From Zeugodacus cucurbitae (lineage: Eukaryota; Arthropoda; Insecta; Diptera; Tephritidae), in contig NC_071668.1 in assembly GCF_028554725.1 (NCBI RefSeq), forward strand, positions 55,533,732 to 55,597,731: DNA of 64,000 nt, written 5' to 3'. The notes beneath the pieces are model-generated. The model was not told where the DNA came from, searched no databases, and saw only the letters and a list, made by a program, of their open reading frames with translations. Positions 1-12,439 of this stretch are shown one piece after another. Both the position numbers and the translations under genes were made by a program. Position 1 is the first letter of the stretch. Every line of letters begins with the position of its first letter.

Positions 1-900
1 GTATGTAGTTGAAAAAAGCTTTTATTCAAAGCAATTCTAAGAATTCGCTTGCATATTTATTAATGTTTGTGTGTGTGTGTATGAGTGCACTTGTCTACAG
101 CATGGCGTGTCGGGACGCGCCCCTTTTCAACGCAAATCATCCGTAGTAACTTTTGTTTACAGTTTACGCGCCGTGGATTTTTTCGTCGTATTTTAATTGG
201 TGATTATTTATGTATATGTATGTATGTGCAAAAGCGTTGCTCATTGTCTATGGTATATATGTACATATTGACATATTTTAATTTTTTATTTAACTAATTT
301 GAACGACAGTTAATTTGCATGACTGCTATACTTTTGTATGTATGTTTGCCTCTGTGTATAAAAATATGAACTTATTCATATACATATACACCTGAGCAAA
401 TCTACGAGCTGAAGTCAAATGTCAGTGGACGCAATAGTACAATTGGTTTAGTACTCTCCATTCGTACTGTTTGTATTTATGTAATCACTTAAGTCTGTAT
501 TTTTCTGCTCAGTTAATTTACATTGCTAAATATATACACATGGGTATATTCGCACATTCAAAGTGGTATTTATTTCATGCTAATTTTCTAAGTAGAATGA
601 ACCCGATATTTTGTATTGTTCACATCGCACGCTAATTATGATTAACATTCAGTTATAATAGTGTAAATAAGTAGGGAAATAATTCAAGATTTATTTTATA
701 TGGTGTGCAATTAAATTAGTGTTTGAATTTATGAAAATGCATAACATTTAGAAAATGGTGATCAAAGCATTGGAATGTTGACCGCAGAATTAAATGATAT
801 GTGGATATCGGTATTGAGATACACTAACGCTCAAATGAAAATGTTCAACGATTCTCAAAAGTGGTTAAATCTTGCAAATATCAAATCTTTCAAACATTAA
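1..900. other. AT-rich noncoding DNA, no gene seen
   Basis: This stretch holds short GT/TA-rich microsatellite tracts (for example near 66-80 and 195-225) and scattered stops in all frames. A short open frame at 85-297 has no recognisable domain and I do not call it a gene. If the exon at 10206-10044 belongs to a gene running toward lower coordinates, this region would be intron of that gene; that is inference. Confidence 0.5.
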
Positions 901-1265
901 ATCAAAGTTTTGTTTAAAAAAAATATATTTATTTTTATTAAAAAAATATATATATTTTATTTTAATTAAAAACCAATTAATTTAATTACCTTTAATTAAC
1001 AGAAAAATTATATTTATTTTTAAAGAAAATATGTTAATATATTTGGTTACAAAAAATGAAATAAAATCAATATACATATTTATTTTTCATAATTTTTTTT
1101 TTTAATTAAATTTATTTTTAATTTATAAAATTAATTTTTACTGAAAAACCCTAAAGAGATGTGATTTCCTAAAAATTTAATTTATTAAAAAAAATAAAGT
1201 AGTTTTTTATATTCATTTATTTTAGAAATAAAAATAAACAAATTATTTTAAATTTTTACATTAAA
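900..1265. repeat. AT-only low-complexity tract
   Basis: The block consists almost entirely of A and T in runs built from TTTAATT and AAAATTA words, with no coding potential. It resembles the tract at 50580-51020 in composition. I see no unit length regular enough to call it a satellite. Confidence 0.7.
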
Positions 1266-4020
1266 TATTTGGCTTTTCAAGTATTACACTTTAGAACGCT
1301 AAGCCTTTTCTTATGTGTATAGATGCTCATTGTAATTAAAATGCCTCCTGACCTCGTTCTATTTTTGTTTGATAATGCTTAGTAATAAATAGTAATAAAT
1401 GTCATATTAATATTGGTCCGCAAATATTAAAAAATCTGAGAAATCCCTTTGCTTTCCAATCTTGTACACACTTGCATACATTTTCTGAAGCGCAAGCCAA
1501 GGAGACTGTTTGATGGGAAACATAAATTTAATTTCGAATTTCTTGAAATATGTGGAATTTACAACCAAATTTGTCGGCAGTGCGTTAGGAATTAGATGGT
1601 ATGTCGACTTCAAGTTCGTGTCTTAAGTCTTCTGTTTGGGAGGTACAGTGAGCGCATTTAGTTTTGCCGATCGACAAACTCTTGTTATTTTTCAACGTTT
1701 ATGTGCAAAATGCTCCATAAATGATTCCACACTAAACATTGTTTGTAAAAAGACATGTAAAGCAATGACTCTGATGAAAGGTCATTTGGATGCAAGGAAA
1801 AATTCGCAAAAACACATATGAAGTGGACTTCAGAATAGAGGGATAAAATTTTTCTGACGAAAAAAGGTTTAATCTTGACGGTTTGAATGGGTTTCAGTTT
1901 TGCCACAGAATGATGACGTCTTACATTCTATTCGGTAGTTTGAATCTCTTTAGCCTCCTGGTCTACACACAAAAAGAAAGAAGAGGACATCAGAATGCAA
2001 TACATCACTAAAATTAGTGAACTTCCAAACCCATTGGCCAATACCTTGATACATTCCTCTAACCGCGTAGAAAGGAAAGATTTATCTGCCGACTAAAGAA
2101 ATAAATTCCACCGATTCGGGAATTTATATACCTTTAAATAAATTTGAGTTTCTAATAATTCTTGTTAGTTTTGAAGCGGGCAAATACAATAAATAAAGAA
2201 CTTTTGAAAAATAAAATGATATGTTTCTCATGAACGATCTATCTAAATTGGACTTTGGTGACTCCCTTGACGATGTCGCTGTTGCATCCTGAGGAGAAAA
2301 CATAAATCATGCAAGTGAAAGTACCATTTGATGCCTAATCTGGATTAGCAGATTGCGAATATTAGCAAATACTCAACAACACCAATTAGTTTTAAGTACA
2401 ATGATAAATATTAGTAATTAGAAACTCCAAAGGAACAGGTGCAAACACTGTGTAACAATCCACCAGCAATGTTAATAACTTTAAATATAAAACCACTTTT
2501 GAAAAGTGAAGTGTTACTAGGTCTACAGCTTATACAGGGGATCTGACTTCACTGAAAATTTGGAAAATTCTTTTAATGAGAGTAAGTACCACAGTGTTAA
2601 ATTTAATAGTTTTGTTCAGTACCTAATAATGGCGACATTACATTTTTTATTTAAGAAACATTGTATCAAAAGGTCCGATTACTTTTTGATCAGTAATATT
2701 GTCAGTATTGCAATTTAAAATAAATATCGAAAAATCATAATGTAGCGTTCAATTTTGGAATTTTATAATTATGATAGTACTTTATTTTAAATTGTAAAAA
2801 AAAACGAGTATCGGAAGGTCCCTTAAGTGATATCTTTCTGGCCAGTAATAATGACAGTATTATAACCAGAAATCGTCATATAATTATAATTTTGTTGGCA
2901 AAGATCATTAAATTATATTGTGCAACAAAGCAGTATCTTAATTGTTGCTTTTAAGTGTCTTTTCTTTGAATTGCAGAAAATTTACGAATTTACGCGCAAT
3001 TGCAATCAACTGTGGCGACAATGACAATGCAACACGCAGCGCCTGCCAAAATAAGTTAAGACCTTCAATTACTTTCCACTTCGCATTAAAAGCGCGAACG
3101 CTTTTAGCCAAGCGCTGGAGGTCAGCAAATTATACACGCAGCACCAGCACACGAATACCAGCTGGAGTTCTCATTTGCCATAGTTTCGGCTTTGAAAGCT
3201 CAGCTTTTTGTGAATAAACAATTTTTTTCTCTGTACGAGTTTTTATTTTTTTTGGTGTCTTTAATGAAGTGCATACTTTCGTTAAGCGTAAATGGGAGCA
3301 ATTAACAGCTACAAATAAGAGAACATGTGGTATTTATAAATTGCTACGCAATCCACAGAATTCATGCAAGCATTACTCAAAATCAAACTCTACTCTGCGT
3401 TGCCATGACTTGGTATTCGTGTCGGTAGTTCGGCGCTTGTGTAGGAATCTACCTACATTTTGGCTACGAGCTGTTAATTAAAACTAAAGCCAAACAAGTA
3501 CAAACGTCACGAATTTGGTTATACGAGTATGCAGTGCGAATATTTTGTTGGACGTTGACAAATGTCTATCACGCACGCAGCTTGCACATAAATTGTCTCT
3601 GGCTGGATTGGCGATTAAGGGAAATACAACGACTAGTAGTGTACCCTGCAGGAAAAGCAGAAGTTTGACTATTGTGAATGACTTTAATGTCAAACATGAT
3701 TTTTTTTAATGCTTTTAGGAAGTTAAAATTTTAATTGAAATATAATTTTATAGAATCTGTCTTTGTTGAATGTTTTGTTTCGACAAATCTGGCACTCAAA
3801 CCAGTCAAATTTAAAGTATATCTTTTGTGTGTGTACTGTCAAGTCATTCTAAGTGAGATTTTCCCTGCAGGGCTGTCTTTTTATTCAAATATTTTTCTGC
3901 ACATTACGTTTTCACCAAAGTTTCATCATTTATTAGTATTAATACCATATGTTTATTTCGCTTTGTATTTTTATAAGTTATTAGTAATTAGTTATAAATG
4001 TATGCTAAATTTACCGATTT
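1266..4020. other. Noncoding spacer or intron, nothing recognised
   Basis: Open frames here (for example 1407-1613 minus, 2942-3217 plus, 3735-4052 plus) are short, lack recognisable motifs and look like chance frames. The part from about 2940 to 3480 is less AT-rich than its surroundings. Two loosely similar stretches near 2680-2740 and 2840-2890 share a cagtaat..gacagtatt pattern and may be an old duplication, but the match is weak. Confidence 0.4.
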
Positions 4021-4023
4021 CGG

Positions 4024-4800
4024 AAATATTATTACCGAAGGTCCGTATCTAAAAGTATATATTTTGAAAAAGCTAATCGAAAACTATTATTTGATCTGTT
4101 GATTTCAGACATTATTGTCAAGATCATGAAAGTCGTAGAGTGAAAGCTACAAAAAAAGCTTATTTCAGTGGAAGCTTCCGTATATTAATCATTATTAGAG
4201 AGTAAAGCTTAGACAATCTAGAATACATAAACAACAAAGTAGATAAAGAGAGAAAGAGAAGAATTATTGCCTAGACCATCAATATCGTGGAGTGAAAGCT
4301 ACAAAAAAGCTTATATCCAATGCATAATTATTTCAGTAAAAGCTTTCACTTATATTTTTATCGTAAAGTTTGACTCTCTAAATTTTATAAAAACAGAATA
4401 CTACAGAAAGGTAGTTAATAATATTATTACCGAAGGTCCTTATCTGAAAGTATATATTTTGAAAAAGCTACTCGAAAATTATTATTTGATCTATGAATTT
4501 CAGTAATTATTGTGAAGACCATGAAAGTCGTAGAGAGAAAGCTACAAAAAAAGCTTATTTCAATGGAAGCTTCCTTATACTAATTATTATTAGAGAGTAA
4601 AGCTTAGGCAATCTAGAATACATAATCAATAAGGTAGATAAAGAGAGAAAGAAAAGAATTATTGTCTAGACCATGAATGTCGTGGAAAAGCGTATATCCA
4701 AAGCATAATAAGCTTTCAGTAAAAGTTTTCAATCATATTTGAGCGTAAGGCTTTGACTATCTAGTTTTATAAATACATAATACATAAAGAACATTTCATA
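4024..4800. repeat. Tandem duplication, unit about 395 bp
   Basis: The sequence attaccgaaggtcc begins at 4031 and again at 4426. The following several hundred bases stay colinear with scattered substitutions: gtatatattttgaaaaagct, then the agaatacataa and gtagataaagagagaaag blocks. Inside each unit a shorter motif, gaaagctacaaaaaa, recurs (about 4145, 4295 and 4540), so the long unit itself seems built from older internal repeats. The open frame at 4267-4506 lies across the repeat and shows no protein family. Confidence 0.8.
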
Positions 4801-7034
4801 AGAAAAAAATAGTTACAGAAATTAAGAAGTGGGTAATACGAAAAAATCCTAAAATCAACTGGAACTGATATACAATGAAATTGGCGAAATAAACGGTGAG
4901 CTTCAATCGTTATAATTATTATAGCTCCAACATATTTTTCACTTTCTTTCACTCTTTAATCAGCGTTAATATTAGCGTGATTAGTGATCTCTCTTTAAAA
5001 AAATTAAATGAATTTCTTGTAATGCGTCACGCCGACGCAAACACAGAAAAAAGAGAAAGAAGAGCTTCAAAGAAAGCCGCCAACAAATTAAATGTACATA
5101 TATATATATATAATATATGTTTATTGGTAAAAATGTATACTTATGATAAAAAAACAGAAATTAAAAAAAATATTGGTGGAACAAAGAACATTTTTCATTT
5201 TGCAGATCATTCCAAAAAAATTCATATGAGATGAAAGGTAATTTATTAAAACTTCCAAAATTAATTACAAATTATATTTGTTGTTATTTGAAATTGACGT
5301 ATTTTCCACTTTTCGATAGTGGGTTCAAATCTTTTTTTTTGCAGTGGAAGCGGTTTTGGTAAATTTGCGGTAATAGTTTGGCGTTTCAGCTTTATGGAAG
5401 AATACAAATATGTGCTCTTCCCCGAAGAAGTCAAAAGTTTTAACCCTTACAATACTTTTATCATTTCGACAATTTTACAAAAGTAATAATATGGGATAAT
5501 TATACAATGTTTTGACTTAAAGTTACGAAAATTTGAAAAAGAAAATTATAATTTCCAAAGTTATAGCTGTCTGTGTTGACCCAGTTTCAAAAAAAGGTAC
5601 TTGCGGTGACAATCATAAGTCCTTGGAGATTCATCTAAAATCAATCGGATAAGAAAAAATAGTTTTATAAATAAATAATCCTGGGCTTGATCCGAAGCTT
5701 TTTTTTTAATTAACAAAATGGGATCAGGAAATTTTTTTTAGATTTTCGGGAAAAAAATTGGTCTTAAAAATCAAAATTTTTGAAAAAAAATAATCCTTCG
5801 GATCAGGCCTGAGTTTATTATGTATTCTAAAAGCTAAATGAATTTCATTAAAATCTACTGGGCAGTTACAGTTGTCGCCAGTTCAAAAAACATAGCTTTG
5901 AGAGATAAACGTTTTTAAACTTTGACACTAGTGTGTTGGAGTGCCTGAGCGCTCTTTGTTATTTACCGAATAACTCGAAAAGTAATTATCGTATCAACTT
6001 CAAATTTTCAGAGAATATTTTTAAGATTTTACTCTTAACAGAAATGCAAAATGGAATTTTGAAAATCCTGACTACCCCTAACCCCATAAGTAATATCGAA
6101 TGGGAACTATAAAGAGGCCAACATTAATGCAGACGAATGAATAAAATTGTTTTTTTTTTTTTTTTTTTCAAAAAACGAAAATTATCGTTATTTTTTACAC
6201 ACCTCATATAAAGGGTATTTTTAGAAAACCACACATTTAAAAACATCCGTTACTATACATTTTAAAACTGTGTAAAGAATAACATTTTTACTTAGAAAAC
6301 AAGGGTTAAGCGTACAAGTAAACTGCTTTCCATCAATCTCGCTGTTAGCTGTGAGCGCGCACGTCAATTATGAGGGCATCTTCATGTTGCCTTTAACAGC
6401 CAATTTTTTACGTTTTCATTCGGCGCTTTTTAACTGTGTATTAATGCCATTATAAAATGATTAAAATACATATGTTTGATCATACATGCGGTTATACTCG
6501 TACTATTGAATGTAAACACAAAATAATGTGTTTGGAATTCCACAGAGAAAACCAAAATTCCAAGGAAGCGGATACAATAGTAAAATATTTGCTATGCTTT
6601 GCTGTGTGTAGTGTAATTAACAGTGTTTTTTGCAATACCGGTAATTTAGCGTTACTACCAAATGTAATTTCATTTTGTTCAAATGTTGTGTAAACTTATG
6701 TGTATATAGTAAAGTGCATAGTTGCTTATGGGTTTAATGAATGTGATGAGTTTCCTCAGCAATTCTTAGAATTGCTTATTTCTGAGAAAGATTTGTACAG
6801 AGACCGTAATTTTATATTAACACTAATTATGAAAATTATGTTTGTTATTTTTGAGATAAAGCTTTGTGTAACAGTTACATTAATTTTTTGCACTTCTCAC
6901 TTTGCTAGAGAAATGCCGCTTTCCGCGCTAAATAACATTGTATTAATCTTATGTTTTTTATGAACAATTATATTTTATTTCATGTCTTAATATTTTTAAA
7001 ATAAAAAACATATATTCATACATATGTACCTGTA
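4801..7034. other. Noncoding DNA with a possible dispersed repeat
   Basis: No gene is supported. Around 5590-5660 the reverse strand reads ttgattttagatgaatc followed by a tattgtcacc-like stretch. It resembles 42740-42830 on the plus strand, so this may be part of an old dispersed repeat. A T-run of about 18 bases lies near 6150. Open frames at 6457-6693 and 6700-6963 are unrecognised and not claimed. Confidence 0.35.
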
Positions 7035-7036
7035 TA

Positions 7037-7760
7037 CGAGGGCTGCTATATATATTTCTGGCCTAGGCAACACTAAGTGTTGCCAGGTGCAATCTGACAT
7101 TTCCATTGGAAAGTTTGACATTTTTTAGCATAACATCACTCAGAACGTTTTGTAATTTAATCGTGAATTGTTTTATTTACAGGGAATTAAAAAATTCATC
7201 TCGGCCAAAAAATGGAATTAACTCGTGAACATTTTCGTGCGATCATTTTTCACAACTTTCGACGTGGATTATCGCGACAAGAGTGCATCGATGAACTAAA
7301 ATCTTTGTATGGCTATGAAGCACCATCCTATAGCACTGTGAAAATCTGGTACAACGAATTCAATCGTGGCCTACGCTCGCTCAAAGACGAATTCCGTGAA
7401 GGTCGTCCAAAAACAGCTGCCAGTTGTGCCAGAAAACATCGATGCCGTACGTGAACTGATAATGCAAGACCGTCATGTAACATACCTTCAGATAGAGGCA
7501 TGCCAATGCATTTCTCCCACCAGCATACATTCGATATTGTATGAACACCTGGCCGTAAAAAAGGTTTGTTCTCGTTGGATCCCGCACAATTTGACAATCG
7601 CTCAAAAAAAGGCTCAAAAAAGTGCTTCGAAAATTGGTTTGAGCGCATGCAAAAGTGTATAAATCTTGATGGAGAATATTTTGAAAAACAATAAAACCAT
7701 TATCGTTGATAAATATTCCTATTTTCATTATTAGGCCAGAAATATTTATAGCAGCCCTCG
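7037..7760 (+). mobile_element. Internally deleted mariner transposon, copy 1
   Basis: The ends are inverted repeats: cgagggctgctatatatatt at the left, and ggccagaaatatttatagca running into gccctcg at the right. Each is flanked by TA, the target duplication expected of mariner. The 724-bp element is far shorter than a complete mariner of roughly 1.3 kb. Its coding region holds the transposase N-terminus and then jumps directly to the extreme C-terminus, so the catalytic core is missing. The same junction occurs in the copy at 26430-27068, which shows that the deleted form was mobilised by a transposase supplied elsewhere. Confidence 0.9.
7212..7685 (+). pseudogene. Mariner transposase remnant, catalytic domain deleted
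   Basis: The frame opens at ATG 7212 with MELTREHFRAIIFHNFRRGL, the paired-like helix-turn-helix start of mariner transposases, and continues through FREGRPKTA. Compared with the second copy, a 4-bp insertion near 7421 shifts the frame. Reading resumes in the next frame with VVPENIDAVRELI to CSRWIPHNLTIAQKKA. At about 7605-7625 the sequence passes directly to the family's C-terminal tail (NWFERMQKCI, then GEYFEKQ). One A is missing from the second A-run at the junction, which adds another frameshift. The whole D,D34D catalytic domain is absent, so no active enzyme can be made. Confidence 0.88.
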
Positions 7761-7762
7761 TA

Positions 7763-8550
7763 TAAGTATCGTATTTGCCTAAAATTTGTAAATATTAGTT
7801 ATACGGCTTAAAGAAAGTATACAAGAGGGAATTATCGAACTTAACTCGCTAACTTTGTTATTGCTTGTACTTCAAAACTTTTGAACAATACATCAACACA
7901 CAAATACATATATCGAGCAGGTAAATGGCTGATCAATAACGGCTTATGTTATTTGGAGCGAACTTATAGAAAAAGCAAATATATTCAAATGCATGATAAT
8001 AAAGTATAGGTCGAATAATTTTACTTCCGCTTAATGTATTTATTCCTACAAAGATTATCTTAGTAGTTCCACAAAAACATAATTCATTGTTCTTTGAACT
8101 CTGTTGTTCCAGAATTTTGTATCAGCATTTTATTTATTTTTAAAACAATCAGAAATCAAATAAAAACTTAAAAAGTGAATGAAATTAATTATAATAATTT
8201 GAATTAATATATTCAATTTTTTTTTGGAATAAAATTTGTCTGATTTTAATTCATACATTACATTCTGGAGAGCAATTTTTATTTTAAAACATACCATGGC
8301 GGTCGCTTTTTGTATAATTGGACATTTAATGAGCATTTCTTTTACCCAAAAATTTAACCAAATATATTAATTGCATTGAAACAATACCTGGCTTTCAAAC
8401 CGGCATAGGCCTACGTCCTTCGACAGTCTTACCAAATTAGTGACCACAGCAGTCGAGTTTATCTAAACGAAGCTCACCCGGATTATATCCCGTCGAAAAC
8501 TGTCAATTTGGCAGAATTTCTTTCAATTATTTTGTGAATGTTTTCTAATA
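7763..8550. other. Noncoding spacer or intron
   Basis: No domain or signal was recognised between the mariner copy and the MITE. The open frame at 8130-8336 minus is low-complexity and not claimed. Confidence 0.4.
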
Positions 8551-8899
8551 GCCTTTTCGCACAGCCAAATTAATTGATCAATTAAAATTTTAATTGAGAA
8601 ACCAGGTTTTGCCTTTTGCACTGTCGGCTACTCAATAAACGATCAGCTGTTCTACTTTTTTGTTTTTGCTTTTCAAAAGAAGGTGGTAAGTTTCAACAGG
8701 TGACTGCTATTTTATCAATGAACCACAACCATTGTTTCAATCAATAAATACAGCCAAATTTACAGCGTAGACAACAACTCCCAACTCTTTGCATTTCATT
8801 TTCAACTCGATTAAAATAAATTAAGAATTATATGAGAAATAATTAGATTTTAATGTTGTATAGAAAATTGATCTAAATACGAAAAATCTACGAAAAGAC
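8551..8899 (-). mobile_element. TA-flanked MITE, copy of a four-member family
   Basis: The left end reads gccttttcgcacagccaaat after TA at 8549-8550. The right end reads cgaaaagac before TA at 8900-8901. It is 349 bp long, the same length as the copy at 55736-56084, and matches that copy in reverse orientation through gatcagctgtt, gctattttatcaat and the cagcgtagacaac block. There is no open frame. The short inverted ends and TA duplication suggest mobilisation by a Tc1/mariner-like transposase, but the family is not identified. Confidence 0.8.
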
Positions 8900-8901
8900 T
8901 A

Positions 8902-9972
8902 TAACGCAATAAAAATAACAACAATAACTATAAATCATCGATTTTCTGCAGCCTTATTCTTCACGTATACACGTTCACCTTTAACAACTTATTTTGAGAA
9001 ATTCTTTTCTTCATTCTTTTTAGTACGATTATCAGTATTGTTCTACTACTAGTTACTTACATAATCAAATGAATGAATCAAAAAACATTGTGGTTACTCC
9101 ATCGTACATGGCGTATGAGTAACCCAAATTTTGAAGAAACTTAAATTGAGTAAAGATATCAGAGACGAATATGAATCACACATGATTTAGCCATAAGGAG
9201 AACTAGTTGGACTCCATAATACATAATAAAAGGGTACTGCTTATTTATACTTTTAAGTTTCTAAATTGTTCTAAGAAAGATTGAATTACGGTTAGGATTT
9301 TTTTTAAATTTAAGTTAGAAAATTATAGGAATTGTTAGTGATTCATAATATTTGATATTCTGAACGAAAAAAAGAGTTTTTGTAACCTAAAACAAAAAGC
9401 TTTTACACCCAATATAATTTGTTTCTTACAATTTTGGTTTGATTCGGATAGAATCGCTTTCAAAACAATAAAATATTTATCATTCTTGTTTTTAACTGAC
9501 TATATAAATATTTCAAAAATTTTTTTATTTCTAAAAGCAGTTTATACTTTTTTTAGAAATGATGACTTAACGACTTTGTGAGATCGGAACATTATTTTTA
9601 ATGAATTTCCCTATTCTACCTACTTTGAATTACAAAAGTTTTGAATTAACGCATTAATTATTGTATCTTTCGTATATTATTTTTTTTGCATAATAGTAAA
9701 ATATCTCACAATATCATTCAAAAACATTTTCCATAATTTCGATTCTCGTTTACATGTATAAGATACGATCTATGAAGGATAAGTCCAAGATTAATATTTC
9801 ATAGGTTTATTAAAATATTCGCTTTTGTTCGAACATGTTTTAAATGTCTATGTTGGAGACTAATTTCTTATAGAGGAAGGGATTCATGGAGAGAGTAGTC
9901 TCTTTAAAGATTATTTACATCATAAATATATATATTGCTAGTTCAAACCCATTTAGAAAAAATTCTAAACTT
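8902..9972. other. Noncoding, probably intron of the minus-strand gene
   Basis: This segment lies immediately 3' of the donor at 10043 on the minus strand. It would therefore be the start of a long intron if the exon at 10206-10044 is real. No matching acceptor with downstream coding sequence was recognised in it. Confidence 0.4.
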
Positions 9973-10043
9973 TTATACTTCCAAGTAAATCATATGCCAA
10001 ATAAACATAATTAATATACTTTGTTTTTGTAATTTAAACTCAC

Positions 10044-10206
10044 CTTGACAATGCACATCCAAGCAAATGATAAATATGATGGCAATTGTAAACCATATTT
10101 TATTGCTAAATACAATGCTGTTGGCAACATTGAAATATTGCAATCTTCCCGACTGCTGCCGCTGCCTTTGTTGACCCCACGCTGGGGCTAACCTTTTAAC
10201 ACTCAT
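10044..10206 (-). CDS. First coding exon with signal peptide or anchor, partial gene
   Basis: ATG at 10206 opens 54 codons plus one base. The first 34 residues are polar and Gln/Arg-rich (MSVKRLAPAWGQQRQRQQSG). They are followed by a hydrophobic stretch at residues 38-49 (IWFTIAIIFIICL) and DVHCQ, which looks like a signal peptide with a long n-region or a type II anchor. The exon ends in AAG at a strong donor, GTGAGT at 10043-10038, giving a phase 1 intron. A signal exon followed by a phase 1 intron is common in fly cell-surface immunoglobulin-superfamily genes (beat, dpr and DIP types), but nothing here proves that family. No downstream exon was found between here and base 1, so the gene probably leaves the window. 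Upstream is a leader typical of flies. Intron-exon structure and strand are well supported; identity is unknown. Confidence 0.65.
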
Positions 10207-10735
10207 TTGAAACAGCAGGTAGAACTGTTTGCGCTAATACAATTAAAATATTTTCTATTTTCAATTTTTGTTGTTATTTTTCGCTGATTTTGTAGCACTT
10301 AAAATTACTATCACTTGTTTTAATTCTTTTATTTCGATTTCACTGCGCTCTTTATACACTTATTCTTTTATTTTATGCTTTTTTATGCAAATGAAACACA
10401 CGAAGCGCCGGAGCAGAGAGTCGAAGAGCTGCAATGCAGTGAGCAAGATGATGATTTTCAGCAAGTTGCCTTGTATGTCATCGCATTGCTAAGATGAATT
10501 GTTGTTGGTTGTTGATGATCTTCGTTATTAGTTGTTGTTGGTGATCGTAGTCAGGCGTTCTTGTTGGTCGTCGTTATTAGTTGTTGTGGTCGTTGCTTTG
10601 TTGTGCGATCTTTTTTCGCTTTTGTTCGTAGTGTTGTAGTTATTGTTTAGTTAACTGTTGTTGCTACTCACGTTGGCAATGATGACGCTTTGCTCTAAAG
10701 CCAGCACTTCCTTATTGCATTTTCACATTCAACTT
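10207..10735 (-). promoter_or_regulatory. Probable 5' leader of the signal-peptide exon
   Basis: Read on the minus strand, this stretch is rich in CAA/AACAAC triplets and short AAGTG/CAGTG words, and is poor in ATG before the exon's start. That is the texture of fly 5' untranslated regions. Candidate TATA-like words (gcataaaataaaag and gtgtataaag on the minus strand, about 10350-10385) lie within it, but no single start site can be fixed. A distal start at 21889 on the same strand could splice to this leader. Confidence 0.5.
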
Positions 10736-11228
10736 TTCTTATGGAAAACTACGGGAGATTTTTATTAATTATTAATTAATGAATGGATGGATTGAGTTGG
10801 ATGTCATGTGCGAAAAGCATAAGTAATTCTGATGCGGCAGAATTAATGTCGATGCTTTAATGGTACTGTCAATTTGCTGATTTGCAGGATGAAGCACTGC
10901 TGAATCGAAATTAAAAAGTATATAATTTTGCTATTTCTTTAATATTCATTGTAGTTTTTGTGACAATTATTAGATATTATTATTTATTATTTCTTTTTAT
11001 ATTTACTTTATTAATAAATTTTATTATGTTGTATAATTAAGGGGTTTTCTCAACATTTTTAATTTTTTTTTTGCTTAAGTAAACTCAGTCCCATAATTTC
11101 TTTGAATTTGGTGACCCATTATAGAACGTTTCTAGAAATTGGACTATTCTTCGATGTAAAACTTTAGAGAACGGTTTGAAAACTATCGAGAAGCAAAGCG
11201 ATATAATAAAATATATGCTCTATAAGAG
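10736..11228. other. Noncoding DNA upstream of the leader
   Basis: This is AT-rich DNA without recognised motifs. It may contain a proximal promoter for the minus-strand exon, but I cannot point to one. Confidence 0.3.
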
Positions 11229-11395
11229 CATCAGCTGATTGCTATTTTATCAAGAAACACAACCAAATGTCCAGCGTGGACAACAATCCACAGGGCTGTA
11301 TTCTAGTTTGAACTTGATTTGTATTCAATTAAATATTAATATAGTAAAATAATATTTTTAATCGAGCAAAGGCCGGTTAATTGATCCTGTACGAG
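11229..11395 (-). mobile_element. Truncated copy of the 349-bp MITE
   Basis: The sequence tcagctgattgctattttat, then cagcgtggacaacaatcc and atcgagcaaaggccggttaa, aligns with the second half of the reverse strand of the 55736-56084 copy. The end is eroded by a small deletion before cctgta, and the first half, including its terminal repeat, is missing. Confidence 0.65.
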
Positions 11396-12439
11396 GAGGA
11401 TATTAGTAGGAACATTTTAAATGTTTAATGAAATTGTTTTACAGCTTCTTAAAGCGGTGTAATGAGAATTTAAAAACTCCTATGTTTTGAGTAAGATTAT
11501 TTGCCCCTTCCAGAAATAAAGAGTCTTGCGGATGTCCTTAGACCTACATACAATAATTTTTATCCGGATAAGTATTTTAACAATATTTTACTGATAGAAG
11601 ATAGAAGAGAAGGATGAGCAAATGCTACAGAAACTGTTTTATTATTGTTTCTTTTCGGTATTAATATTAAATGAATATTTTATGACGAAAAAAGAGAGGA
11701 AGAAACCGGCTTGAAACGTCAAAATTATACGAGCTCTCATACAACTTCACTCACAAATCGATTTTCGATCGACCGAAATAAAGAAATAATGAGTCACCAG
11801 ATCTGACTTGGTAATGAATGACTTCCGATTCGAAGTTGCCTAAATTTACTGTACAATGTGTCTAAAAATTGGTTAAAGTGTTTGCAAACATTTATTAAAT
11901 ACGGAATGCAATCATAAATGCTTTTTAAGTATAGGATAGGATGGGATATCTCACTGCATGCAATTTCTATCGCTCCTATAGGGGACTCCTGATCATCGAA
12001 TTAACGGCCTGACTCATAAATATATTAAGGTCAGTAGAATAGGGTGGCAACTTCAACAAACTCATATTTTGAGCTGTAGTCCAAGATTTTACTATCATTG
12101 CTGTGTGATCGGAGCATTGTCCTGTTGGTATGTCCAGGGAATGGGTTCAAATATATTAGAAAATTGCGTAAAAAATTTGCGCTTTTATTAATTTTGGAAG
12201 CAATAGCTCGCGAAAAAAGCCGCGATCTGCAAAAACTTTAATTCTGACCTTTGTACCTAGTCAAGTGAATCGGAAGAATGTATATAGCATTACACGTATA
12301 TTTCGGAAAGTAATGATGAAAAAATTAATGTTATTTTATTAACAATGAGATGCCTTTCAAAAATTCTACGATTCAAAAATCTATATTAAGAATATATTAT
12401 CAATTAGTATAAAAAAGTCAAAACTTAAGAAAATCATCA
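11396..12439. other. Noncoding spacer or intron
   Basis: No coding or repeat signal was recognised in this AT-rich stretch between the MITE fragment and the Helentron-like element. Confidence 0.35.

Noticed and set aside
2942..3217. A 91-codon frame in a less AT-rich patch
   Set aside because: No motif, no promoter and no splice signals in convincing places.
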